Part shown: one piece after another, positions 7,491 through 13,876 of the stretch
Position numbering within the stretch: position 1 is the first letter of the stretch
Layout: each line of letters starts with the position of its first letter
Origin: Collinsella sp.
GTDB taxonomy: Bacteria > Actinomycetota > Coriobacteriia > Coriobacteriales > Coriobacteriaceae
Direction of reading: 5' to 3'
NCBI GenBank assembly: GCA_019414265.1
Contig: DXMJ01000038.1
Coordinates: forward strand, 1-14,272
Length of the DNA: 14,272 nt
Notes under the pieces: model-generated
The model's database searches: none
What the model saw: only the letters and a program-made list of their open reading frames with translations
Told to the model about the DNA's origin: nothing
Program-made: the position numbers and the translations under genes

Positions 7491-7943
7491 ATGGGGTTTG
7501 TATCTGCCAACCAAGTGACGATTGGCTACACCGCCGCCTCGCGCGAGGACGCGCTGCATTATCTGTCCGAGCAGGCTGTTGGGCTTGGTTTTGCCGATGA
7601 CGCATCTGCTGTAGAGGCGGCTTTTATTGCTCGCGAAAACGAGGCCGAGACTGGCCTCGTCGCCGGTTTTGCCGTTCCGCATGCCAAAAGCGACGCGATT
7701 CATACGCCGGGCGTGGCCGTGCTCAAGCTGTCCGAGCCTGTTGAGTGGCCGAGCTTTGATGGCGTGCCCGTCGATGTGGCACTCGCGCTGTACGTGCCCG
7801 CCGGCGAAGCGGGAACCACGCACCTGCGTCTGCTCTCCAAGGCTGCCGTGATGCTGATGGATGCCGGCTTCCGTGACAAGGTGCGCACGAGCGCCGATCC
7901 CGCCGAGATCGCGGAGCTTATTAACGCCGGGCTCGAGGGCTAG
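7491..7943 (+). CDS. PTS EIIA, fructose/mannitol type
   Basis: 150 residues, a soluble phosphocarrier of the PTS_EIIA_2 family. It accepts phosphate from HPr on H64 (GFAVPHAKSDAI) and passes it to C9 of an EIIB, almost certainly the EIIBC encoded 5.5 kb upstream in the same operon, which lacks an EIIA domain. A single-domain protein of about 150 residues is normal for the family. GGAAGG lies six bases before the ATG and the gap to transketolase is only 12 bases, so it is co-transcribed. Placing the EIIA last, with four metabolic genes between it and its permease, is less common and ties the enzymes to the transport system as one unit. Confidence 0.93.
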   Translation: MGFVSANQVTIGYTAASREDALHYLSEQAVGLGFADDASAVEAAFIARENEAETGLVAGFAVPHAKSDAIHTPGVAVLKLSEPVEWPSFDGVPVDVALALYVPAGEAGTTHLRLLSKAAVMLMDAGFRDKVRTSADPAEIAELINAGLEG

Positions 7944-7985
7944 GTGCAACCAGCCCGCTCAATCTATTGATCCTTCTCCAAGGAG

Positions 7986-8027
7986 CAGGGCCGCGACGCT
8001 ATAGGCGTCGCGGCCCTGTTTGCGTTT
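7986..8027 (+). terminator. Strong operon-end terminator
   Basis: A 14-bp perfect GC-rich stem pairs 7986-7999 (CAGGGCCGCGACGC) with 8005-8018 (GCGTCGCGGCCCTG), loop TATAG, then TTTGCGTTT. It lies 42 bases after the EIIA stop and ends the six-gene operon. Confidence 0.88.
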
Positions 8028-8073
8028 CCCCAGATAAAAACTGCCAAAATAAACCTGTCCCTTTTTGGCAGGT
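8024..8073 (+). repeat. Dispersed hairpin repeat, copy 1 of 3
   Basis: The module reads CCCCAGATAAA, CTGCCAAAATAAACCTGTCC, then CTTTTTGGCAGGT. CTGCCAAAA (8041-8049) pairs with TTTTGGCAG (8063-8071). Near-identical copies lie at 9267-9314 and, on the minus strand, at 13933-13976. All three are intergenic. Confidence 0.75.
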
Positions 8074-8076
8074 TAC

Positions 8077-8138
8077 GTCATAAAGTTTCTGTCTATGTAA
8101 CGAAAGTACAATATGATATATACGTTATATACAAGTTT
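8077..8138 (+). promoter_or_regulatory. Duplicated 62-bp regulatory block upstream of the first HAD gene
   Basis: 56 of 62 bases match the block at 10356-10417 before the second HAD gene, with equal length and no gaps. It holds CTATGTAACGAAAGT and the near-palindrome TATATACGTTATATA (8117-8131) around a central CG. It probably contains the promoter and an operator, but -35 and -10 boxes cannot be assigned confidently. Confidence 0.55.
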
Positions 8139-8186
8139 GTGACGTGCAGTAGATTTGCGGCAACCCAAGCCGATGAAGGGGTCGAT

Positions 8187-8837
8187 ATGATCAAGGCTGT
8201 CATTTTTGACATGGACGGAACGCTGGTCGATACCGAGCGTTTGGACATGAGGGCATGGAAGGTGGGCGCTGCCGAGCTGGGGATTGCGATTGATGATGCG
8301 TTGATCCATCAGTTTATCGGCCGTTCGAATGCCGATGTTAAGGACATCCTTGAGGCGCATTACGGCAAGGGCGAAACCGCCGACGCGATTTTTGCCCGCA
8401 ACATTGAGCTACACAGCGAGATGGCCAAGACCGACCTGGAACTTAAGGCCGGCGCCGCCGAGTGCCTCGACGAGCTGCTGGCTGCGGGCTATCACGTGGG
8501 CCTTGCGACGTCGTCGCGCCGCGTTGCGGCCGAGCGCAACCTTAAATCGGTCGGCCTCTTTGACAAGTTTGAAACGGTGACCTTCGGCGAGGATGTCGCA
8601 TATGGCAAGCCCGACCCCGCGATTTACCTGCTCGCTTGCGAGCGCGCGGGCTTTGCTCCCGAGGAATGCGCCGTGGTCGAGGATTCGCGCAACGGCTGCG
8701 TCTCGGGTATCACGGCCGGCTGCCATGTCTTTGCTGTGCCCGATATTGTGCCGCTGCCGCAGGACGTGGCGGATGGCTGCGAGGCCGTGCTCGACACGCT
8801 GTTCGATCTGACGGCGGCGGTCAAGGCCGTGCGCTAA
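8187..8837 (+). CDS. HAD-superfamily sugar-phosphate phosphatase or mutase-like protein, paralogue 1
   Basis: 216 residues, subfamily IA of the haloacid dehalogenase (HAD) superfamily (beta-phosphoglucomutase/phosphatase-like). All four motifs are present: DMDGTLVDTE with nucleophile D8 and acid/base D10, LATSS (107-110 region), K141 in YGKPDP, and E165-D166 in VVEDSRNG. The helical cap lies at about 16-82. It probably dephosphorylates a sugar phosphate; the substrate is unknown. GAAGGGG five bases before the ATG at 8187 decides the start. The stop codon overlaps the stop of the LacI pseudogene fragment on the other strand. It has a close paralogue at 10472-11122, with differences concentrated in the cap. 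Confidence 0.9.
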   Translation: MIKAVIFDMDGTLVDTERLDMRAWKVGAAELGIAIDDALIHQFIGRSNADVKDILEAHYGKGETADAIFARNIELHSEMAKTDLELKAGAAECLDELLAAGYHVGLATSSRRVAAERNLKSVGLFDKFETVTFGEDVAYGKPDPAIYLLACERAGFAPEECAVVEDSRNGCVSGITAGCHVFAVPDIVPLPQDVADGCEAVLDTLFDLTAAVKAVR

Positions 8838-8977
8838 AGGTATGCGCCGAGGTCGATGGCGGTGGCTTCGACGCAGCTGCTTGCCTGGGTGCTGGCGCGC
8901 TCGGCGATCTGGGCGCCGATGCCGTAGCTGTCGGCTGCGGTGTTCCATTCATTAGAGGGGTCGCGCTCGTCTCTCTA
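8834..8977 (-). pseudogene. Remnant of a LacI-family regulator with a large internal deletion
   Basis: Reading leftward on the minus strand to the TAG at 8834-8836, the frame gives EWNTAADSYGIGAQIAERAS and then TQASSCVEATAIDLGAYL. The LacI protein at 12743-13876 has EWNTAADGYSIGTQIAER in its middle and ERVSTQ...ITDINLGAYL at its end. The fragment therefore joins mid-protein to C-terminus in frame and lacks about 117 intervening residues. Both joined segments contain Glu-Arg, encoded by CGAACG at both sites in the intact paralogue, which suggests a deletion between short direct repeats. Everything N-terminal of EWNT is gone, and no start codon or HTH remains. Confidence 0.8.
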
Positions 8978-9250
8978 AAGATAAAGTCGGTTAGAGAGAC
9001 AGCCTTAGGTAATCTAGCAGCGAATTCGTTATATCTCTCTAAAGGTCTCTCTAAAACAAAGTGCTTATCTCTCTAAAGTTAGAGAGATAAATCTATTGGT
9101 TTAGAGAGACGGAATGCCAATGCTGCCGGATAAAGGACTCATTGAAGTAATGGGTTCATCGACGAGCTGTAACCGCCGCTATCGGAAAAAGTAGGTGCGG
9201 CCGAGACGCCTCTCAAGTGCCTCTCGAAGTTAGAGGGGTGCTAGAGAGGC
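8952..9250. repeat. Cluster of GTCTCTCTAAA / TTTAGAGAGAC motifs in both orientations
   Basis: GTCTCTCTAA (8969-8978) pairs with TTAGAGAGAC (8991-9000). ATCTCTCTAAAG lies at 9033-9044. GTCTCTCTAAA (9045-9055) pairs with TTTAGAGAGAC (9100-9110), and nested inside is the palindrome TTATCTCTCTAA-AG-TTAGAGAGATAA (9065-9090). Weaker variants GCCTCTC / GAGAGGC lie at 9208-9250, and TTAGAGGGG at 8952-8960 and 9230-9238. This is the main content of the 582-bp gene-free stretch 8838-9419. The part from 9111 to 9200 shows nothing I recognise. Confidence 0.7.
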
Positions 9251-9266
9251 AGTTGTCTCGTGACAT

Positions 9267-9314
9267 TTTCCCAGATAAAACCTGCCAAAATAAACCTGTC
9301 CCTTTTTGGCAGGT
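9267..9314 (+). repeat. Dispersed hairpin repeat, copy 2 of 3
   Basis: The best-formed copy. ACCTGCCAAAA pairs with TTTTGGCAGGT over 11 bp with a loop around AAACCTGTCCC. It is preceded by CCCAGATAA, as in the other copies at 8024-8073 and 13933-13976. Confidence 0.75.
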
Positions 9315-9338
9315 CTGCGGGTCAATGCCCATCAAACG

Positions 9339-9407
9339 AAGTTGCGGTGGAATAGTTCCTGTTTGGGCCCGATAGGCCGCAAAACAGGAACTATTCCACC
9401 GCAACTT
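9339..9407. repeat. Perfect 26-bp inverted repeat between convergent genes
   Basis: The arm at 9339-9364 (AAGTTGCGGTGGAATAG then TTCCTGTTT) is an exact reverse complement of 9382-9407, with a 17-base loop. It lies 13 bases beyond the 3' end of the larE-like gene, which runs toward it. There is no long T-run on either side, so it may act as a transcript-end hairpin or be a mobile hairpin element. Confidence 0.85.
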
Positions 9408-9419
9408 ATTTGGGATGCG

Positions 9420-10298
9420 CTATTGATTCATGTTGCCGTGGATGTAGGGGGTGACCTCGGGGGAGATATGGCCGCAGCCTAGGTTGCGCAGGGCAGATTC
9501 GATGGCGGCGGGAAGCGGGGCCTTGCCCTCGTCGTTGATCGCGGTCCTGCCGAGGGCGGCGATCTTGGCGACGTCTGCCGGCGCGGCCTCGATATGCATG
9601 CAGCCGCCGACGAGGCGTGCGCGGACCTGGTCCAGGCCAAGGTCGTGCAGGTAGTCCTCGCAGGCGCGGATTACATCGACCTTCTCGCGCGTAAGCTCCT
9701 CGCCCGTTGGGACGCGGGTGGCAAGACATGCTCCCGCCGGCAGGTTCCAGACGGGGTATCCCCAGGCGCGTAGCAGCTCGCGCTCCTCGTCCTTGGTAAA
9801 GCCGACCTCCATAAGCGGCGAGCGCACGCCGAGCTCCTGGGCGGCGCGCATGCCGGGGCGGTAGTCGCCACGGTCGCTTGCGTTGCTGCCGTCGATGACG
9901 GTGGGAAAACCCAGCGACCTGGCGTGGTTGACGATGGCGGTAAAGCCGGCGCGCTTGCAGTGGTAGCAGCGGTCGGCGTCGTTGCAGGCTACCTGGGGGA
10001 GCTGCAGCTGATCGACCGAGAGGTTGAGCACGGGGAGCTTGAAATGCGGCCCCTCATCGGCCTGCCCGTCAACCGCCCACTCAAACGAAGCCTGCTCGGG
10101 CGTGCCGATGAGCGGCGTGGTGAGGTGAACGAGAAGCGTGCTGGCGGGCATGATGCGGGCGCAGACCGCGGCCAAAAAGCTGCTGTCGACGCCACCGGAA
10201 AAGCCGATGGCGACGCGTCCGTATGCCAAAAGCAGCTGCTCGAGCGCTGTGAGTTTGTCCTGAAGCCCCTCTGCAGGTGCGGTGGTGTCTGAAAGCAT
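9420..10298 (-). CDS. larE: LarE-like ATP-dependent sacrificial sulfur transferase
   Basis: 292 residues, PP-loop ATP pyrophosphatase family. LarE adenylates the carboxyl groups of a pyridinium dicarboxylate and adds sulfur to them, to build the nickel-pincer cofactor of lactate racemase and related enzymes. Visible features are the PP-loop IGFSGGVDSS (31-40), CYHCKR (C111, C114), DGSNASDRGDYRPGMRAAQE (136-155), the strongest family signature, with LGVRSPL following directly, and C191 in GACLATRVP, which aligns with the sulfur-donating cysteine of L. plantarum LarE (Cys176). AAGGAT lies six bases before the ATG. It is an orphan: no larA, larB or larC is in the window. It is convergent with the first HAD gene and divergent from the second. 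Confidence 0.85.
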   Translation of the reverse strand: MLSDTTAPAEGLQDKLTALEQLLLAYGRVAIGFSGGVDSSFLAAVCARIMPASTLLVHLTTPLIGTPEQASFEWAVDGQADEGPHFKLPVLNLSVDQLQLPQVACNDADRCYHCKRAGFTAIVNHARSLGFPTVIDGSNASDRGDYRPGMRAAQELGVRSPLMEVGFTKDEERELLRAWGYPVWNLPAGACLATRVPTGEELTREKVDVIRACEDYLHDLGLDQVRARLVGGCMHIEAAPADVAKIAALGRTAINDEGKAPLPAAIESALRNLGCGHISPEVTPYIHGNMNQ

Positions 10299-10355
10299 GA
10301 ATCGATCCTTGCCGTTGAGTACTCGGTCGAAAACTATAATCCTACCGAGCCGCTT

Positions 10356-10417
10356 GTCATAAGACTTCTATCTATGTAACGAAAGTGCAATATGCTATAT
10401 ACGTTATATACAAGTTT
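10356..10417 (+). promoter_or_regulatory. Duplicated 62-bp regulatory block upstream of the second HAD gene
   Basis: Six substitutions against the block at 8077-8138. CTATGTAACGAAAGT and TATATACGTTATATA (10396-10410) are unchanged. The similarity breaks down after AAGTTT, 54 bases before the HAD start codon. It also lies in the 173-bp divergent spacer with larE. Confidence 0.55.
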
Positions 10418-10471
10418 ACAGGTGCGGTAAAGTTGCGGGAGTACAGCAGCGCGAAGCGATGGGGGACCGAT

Positions 10472-11122
10472 ATGATCAAGGCTGTTATTTTTGATATGGA
10501 CGGAACGCTGGTCGATACCGAGCGTTTGGGTATCAAGGCGTGGAAGGCGGGAGCGGCCGAGCTGGGATTCGCGATTGATGGTGCGCTGATCCATCAGTTT
10601 ATCGGTCGCACGCTGCCCGATGTCATGGAGATCCTTGATGGGCATTACGGCAGCCGCGAAACCGCTGAGGCAATCTATCGTCGCCATAGGGAGATTCGCG
10701 ACGAGATGGTCAAGACCGATCTGGAGCTTAAGGCCGGCGCCGCCGAGTGCCTGGACGAACTGCTGGCTGCGGGCTATCACGTGGGCCTCGCGACGTCGTC
10801 GCGCCATGTTACCGCCGAGCGCAACCTTAAGATGGTCGGCCTCTTTGATAAGTTTGAGACGGTGACCTGCGGCGAGGACGTCGTACACGGCAAGCCCGAC
10901 CCTGAGATGTACCTGCTCGCCTGCGAGCGCGCGGGCTTTGCTCCCGAGGAGTGCGCCGTGGTCGAGGATTCCCGCAACGGCTGCGTCTCGGGCATCACGG
11001 CCGGCTGCCACGTCTTTGCCGTTCCCGATATCGTGCCGCTGCCGCAGGACGTGGTGGATGGCTGCGAGGCTGTGCTCGATACGCTGTTCGATCTGCCGGC
11101 CGCGGTCAAGGCCGTGCGCTAG
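10472..11122 (+). CDS. HAD-superfamily sugar-phosphate phosphatase or mutase-like protein, paralogue 2
   Basis: 216 residues, the same length as the paralogue at 8187-8837 and about 84% identical by eye (roughly 34 differences). Catalytic residues D8, D10, K141, E165 and D166 are all kept. About 24 of the differences fall in the helical cap (residues 16-82), notably 69-80 (FARNIELHSEMA versus YRRHREIRDEMV). The cap controls substrate choice in this subfamily, so the two copies may act on different phosphorylated sugars. The ATG at 10472 is the start by alignment with the paralogue; GGGGGA lies just upstream. A transcript from the 62-bp block would carry only this gene before the terminator at 11210. 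Confidence 0.9.
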   Translation: MIKAVIFDMDGTLVDTERLGIKAWKAGAAELGFAIDGALIHQFIGRTLPDVMEILDGHYGSRETAEAIYRRHREIRDEMVKTDLELKAGAAECLDELLAAGYHVGLATSSRHVTAERNLKMVGLFDKFETVTCGEDVVHGKPDPEMYLLACERAGFAPEECAVVEDSRNGCVSGITAGCHVFAVPDIVPLPQDVVDGCEAVLDTLFDLPAAVKAVR

Positions 11123-11209
11123 CGTTCGCACGTGAGTCGCCATATCCCGCACCCGATCCCGCGGGACGGTGACGGTAACGGCGCCTGCGTGGAGGCGCTG
11201 ACGCAGTCA

Positions 11210-11266
11210 GCCCCTCTTATCACGCCAAGATTGCTGTTTTGGCCGATAAGAGGGGCATTTTGCTTT
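11210..11266 (+). terminator. Terminator after the second HAD gene, possibly bidirectional
   Basis: GCCCCTCTTATC (11210-11221) pairs with GATAAGAGGGGC (11245-11256). An inner GCCAA/TTGGC (11224-11228 with 11239-11243) may extend it, and ATTTTGCTTT follows on the plus strand. The ATPase gene at 11324-12529 converges on it from the right. The remaining bases 11123-11209 and 11267-11323 show nothing clear. Confidence 0.75.
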
Positions 11267-11323
11267 AAGCGACTGGGGCTGCGGCCTTGGTAAGGAGCTG
11301 GCGGAGGGTTATGACGCTACAAG

Positions 11324-12529
11324 TTACTCCAGGAGCCAGTCGATCACGTTGCGCTTGCGGACTCCTTCGTAGTTCGCGTCCGCAAACAGCGTGTCGAGCG
11401 TAAGAAGCGTCTTGGGGTAGTTGTCTCGGACTTTCTTAAAGGGGGCCAACTCTCGATTGAGGGTAGTTTCGTCGAGCGTTGTGGCTGAAACCTGAAAATA
11501 GGCTGTCTCGTCTGAGTTTAGGGCAACAAAATCAATTTCCCCGCCGTCGATATCGCCCACGTAGACGTCGTATCCACGGCGTAGGAGCTCGAGATAAACA
11601 ACATTTTCGAGGATATGACCGATATCGCTGCTTTGGGTTTTGACGAGAGCGCCTCTAAGTCCAAGGTCAACGGCGTAGTATTTGCCGTTTGTTGAAAGAA
11701 GCTGCCGGCCGCGCACGTTATAGCGCGGAGCAAAGTACAACACAAGGCTGTCTGTTAAGCCTTTGAGGTACTTGGCTACGGTTTTCTGGTCGGTTTTGTT
11801 GCCGTTGGACGAGAGCGTGTCGGAGATTTTTTTAATCGAGATCCGGTTTCCAATGCTATGGAGTAGGAACTTGGTGATATCGCGCAGGGTCGGGACGTCC
11901 GAGACCTTCAGGCGTTCGATAACGTCGCGTATGACGATGGTATCGTAGAGGCTCATAAGATAATCGCGCGCCTGGGGTCCCTGAATACCCGTCTCGGCGA
12001 TAAAGGGAAAAGAGCCCCGGGTGATGTACTCGTCAAACAACTGCGCGGGAGCCTTTCCGTCATTGGTTTTTGCCGAGCAAAACTCTTTAAAGGATAGGGG
12101 CAGCATCTTGAGCTCTACGTAGCGGCCGGAGAGCAAAGTTGCCAGCTCGCTCGAGAGCAGATAAGCGTTGGAACCGGTTATGTAGAGGTCGACATTGTCC
12201 TTGATAAAAAGACTGTCGACGGCTTTTTCGAAATGCTCGACGTGCTGTATCTCGTCCAGAAAAACGTAGTTCATCTTATCGGGGACGAGTCTGGCGGAAA
12301 TGTAGTCGTAGAGTGCTCTATACGACGTAAGCGACTCGAACTCCAGGTCTTCAAAGTTGAGGGATATAACCTGGTCGCCTGTGATTCCATGATCGCGCAG
12401 GTAGCTACGGTAGATTTCGAATAGCTTTGATTTGCCGGACCTTCGCACGCCCGAAACGACCTTGATGACGTGCGAGTCTTTCCACGAAATGAGCCAGTCG
12501 AGGTACTGTTTGCGATCAATCAGATTCAT
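11324..12529 (-). CDS. AAA_14 / DUF4143 ATPase
   Basis: 401 residues, usual for this widespread family of unknown role. The N-terminal AAA_14 domain shows Walker A GVRRSGKS (27-34), Walker B YVFLDEIQ (88-95) and a sensor-like ITGSNAYLLSSELATLLSGR segment near residues 115-135. After a winged-helix-like middle part, the DUF4143 domain holds GEIDFVALNSDETAYFQVS, which resembles a restriction-endonuclease-fold core (E-D...Q-V-S), although the usual catalytic lysine is not seen. AAAGGGG four bases before the ATG supports the start. Codon use looks more AT-rich than in neighbouring genes, and the upstream region 12540-12660 is very AT-rich, which fits acquisition by transfer. It stands alone, with no toxin, antitoxin or defence partner visible. 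Confidence 0.85.
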   Translation of the reverse strand: MNLIDRKQYLDWLISWKDSHVIKVVSGVRRSGKSKLFEIYRSYLRDHGITGDQVISLNFEDLEFESLTSYRALYDYISARLVPDKMNYVFLDEIQHVEHFEKAVDSLFIKDNVDLYITGSNAYLLSSELATLLSGRYVELKMLPLSFKEFCSAKTNDGKAPAQLFDEYITRGSFPFIAETGIQGPQARDYLMSLYDTIVIRDVIERLKVSDVPTLRDITKFLLHSIGNRISIKKISDTLSSNGNKTDQKTVAKYLKGLTDSLVLYFAPRYNVRGRQLLSTNGKYYAVDLGLRGALVKTQSSDIGHILENVVYLELLRRGYDVYVGDIDGGEIDFVALNSDETAYFQVSATTLDETTLNRELAPFKKVRDNYPKTLLTLDTLFADANYEGVRKRNVIDWLLE

Positions 12530-12539
12530 GAAACCCCTT

Positions 12540-12660
12540 TCTTGGCGAGAAAAAACTGGAGCAAAATCAATACTTATAGGAAATATCTAAAAATATGGAA
12601 TTGAATCTATTTTAACAAAAAAGTTAATGAAAAATGGATTACATTCCATAAATATCCGTA
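12540..12660 (-). promoter_or_regulatory. AT-rich upstream region of the ATPase gene
   Basis: About 120 bases markedly poorer in GC than the rest of the window, with A/T runs such as TTTTAACAAAAAAGTTAATG and AATATCTAAAAATATGG. It probably holds the promoter for the minus-strand ATPase gene, but several TATAAT-like strings occur and none can be singled out. Confidence 0.35.
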
Positions 12661-12701
12661 GCCGCAGGTCCGGCTAAACGGGGAGGGAACATGGGGCCAG
12701 C

Positions 12702-12741
12702 AAAACGCCGCGGCGGGACTGTTCCCGTTGCGGCGTTTTTT
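12702..12741. terminator. Terminator at the 3' end of the second LacI-family gene
   Basis: AAAACGCCGC (12702-12711) pairs with GCGGCGTTTT (12730-12739), with an inner CGGGA/TCCCG. T-runs occur on both strands, so it can work in either direction. It sits two bases beyond the stop of the minus-strand LacI gene. Confidence 0.8.
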
Positions 12742-12742
12742 G

Positions 12743-13876
12743 TTACAGGTAGGCGCCCAGGTTGATGTCGGTTATTGGGGCCGCGGATGGGCCCGTCGGG
12801 TGCTGCTCGGCCTTTTGGGTGCTCACACGTTCGAGCAAGAAGGGGCGCACGAGCTCCTGACGGTTAATGTCCTCGGCGGCCGTGGCCGTGGTGACGGTGC
12901 GCGCGGCGGAGCCGATGCGGACTCGTTTGGTCTTGGCGGCAGGTTTATCCTCGATTTGCTCCATGAGCAATTGAACGCCCTTGCGGCCAATCTCGTAGCC
13001 TGGGGGTGCTACCGTGGTGAGCGGGACCGATCCGCTCCAAGCGAGCGGGTTGCCGTCGCAGCCGGCCACGCGGACCTGGCCGGGGACGGAAATGCCTTTG
13101 TCGGTCAGCGCCGAGATAACGCCCGAGGCCAATACGTCGGTCAGGCCGATGACAAAATCGGGGCGCTCGTCAGCAGGGCGTTCGGCAATCTGGGTACCGA
13201 TGCTGTAGCCGTCGGCTGCGGTATTCCACTCCCCGGCATCGATGACCTCAATTTTGATATCAGGATGCAGGGCAAGTGCCTTGTGGATGCCAAGGACGCG
13301 CAGGGTGAGCTGCATAAATGCCGCTCGGCCCACAACGGTGATATGGCGTGCGCCGCGGGCGATGGCGAGCTCGGCGATAATACGCCCCTGTGCCTCGTTG
13401 TCGGCGGCCACGTAGTAACCGGGCTCGGAGCAATGGATGTCCAGATAGACGATCGGCACGGGCATCTTGGTCATAGCGGGGTGCCAGTCGGGGGACGCCA
13501 TGGGCTGAACCATGACGCCGGACATCTGCGTGCCCATAAAATAGCGCAGGTAATGATCCTCGAGAATATCGTCGTTATCGGCATTGGCGATGAGCAGATC
13601 GTAGCCGTGCTTGCGGGCCTCGTTGTGGGCGCCGCTGGCGATTTGGAGCGAAAAGCCGTGGTCGAGACGGGGGAGCACCAGGCCAAAGGACTTGGTGGCG
13701 CCGCCCGCGAGCTGACGAGCGCTTTGGTTGGGCAGGTAGCCCAGGCGATTGATGGTCTCGTTGATGAGCCTGAGGGTCTCGGGGCGCAACTTCTCGGGAT
13801 GGTTGAGCGCGTTGGAAACCGTGCCCAGCGAAACCCCGGCCTCGCGCGCGACGTCGCTGATTTTAACCTTTGCCAT
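12743..13876 (-). CDS. LacI-family transcriptional regulator with an extended C-terminus
   Basis: 377 residues, about 40 longer than typical LacI/GalR members. The helix-turn-helix is at the start (VKISDVAREAG then VSLGTVSNALN, residues 4-25), followed by the hinge NRLGYLPNQSARQLAGG and the effector domain. The extra length is at the C-terminus: after GVQLLMEQIEDKP there is a variable Ala/Thr-rich stretch and a tail ending ITDINLGAYL, which the pseudogene fragment at 8834-8977 shares. The ATG at 13876 follows AAAGGGG by five bases and gives the canonical MAKVKISDVA start; in-frame codons further upstream read into repeat sequence. No sugar gene adjoins it in this window, so its target is unknown. 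The HAD genes, through their shared upstream block, are one possibility. Confidence 0.9.
   Translation of the reverse strand: MAKVKISDVAREAGVSLGTVSNALNHPEKLRPETLRLINETINRLGYLPNQSARQLAGGATKSFGLVLPRLDHGFSLQIASGAHNEARKHGYDLLIANADNDDILEDHYLRYFMGTQMSGVMVQPMASPDWHPAMTKMPVPIVYLDIHCSEPGYYVAADNEAQGRIIAELAIARGARHITVVGRAAFMQLTLRVLGIHKALALHPDIKIEVIDAGEWNTAADGYSIGTQIAERPADERPDFVIGLTDVLASGVISALTDKGISVPGQVRVAGCDGNPLAWSGSVPLTTVAPPGYEIGRKGVQLLMEQIEDKPAAKTKRVRIGSAARTVTTATAAEDINRQELVRPFLLERVSTQKAEQHPTGPSAAPITDINLGAYL

Noticed and set aside
6537..7949. A 470-codon open frame on the minus strand opposite the transketolase C-terminal and EIIA genes
   Set aside because: It runs across two well-supported plus-strand genes, has no motif or ribosome site, and has the typical composition of an antisense shadow.
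8952..9110. GTCTCTCTAAA motif cluster considered as a CRISPR array
   Set aside because: Repeats are only about 11 bases, occur in both orientations with irregular spacing, and no cas genes are present.
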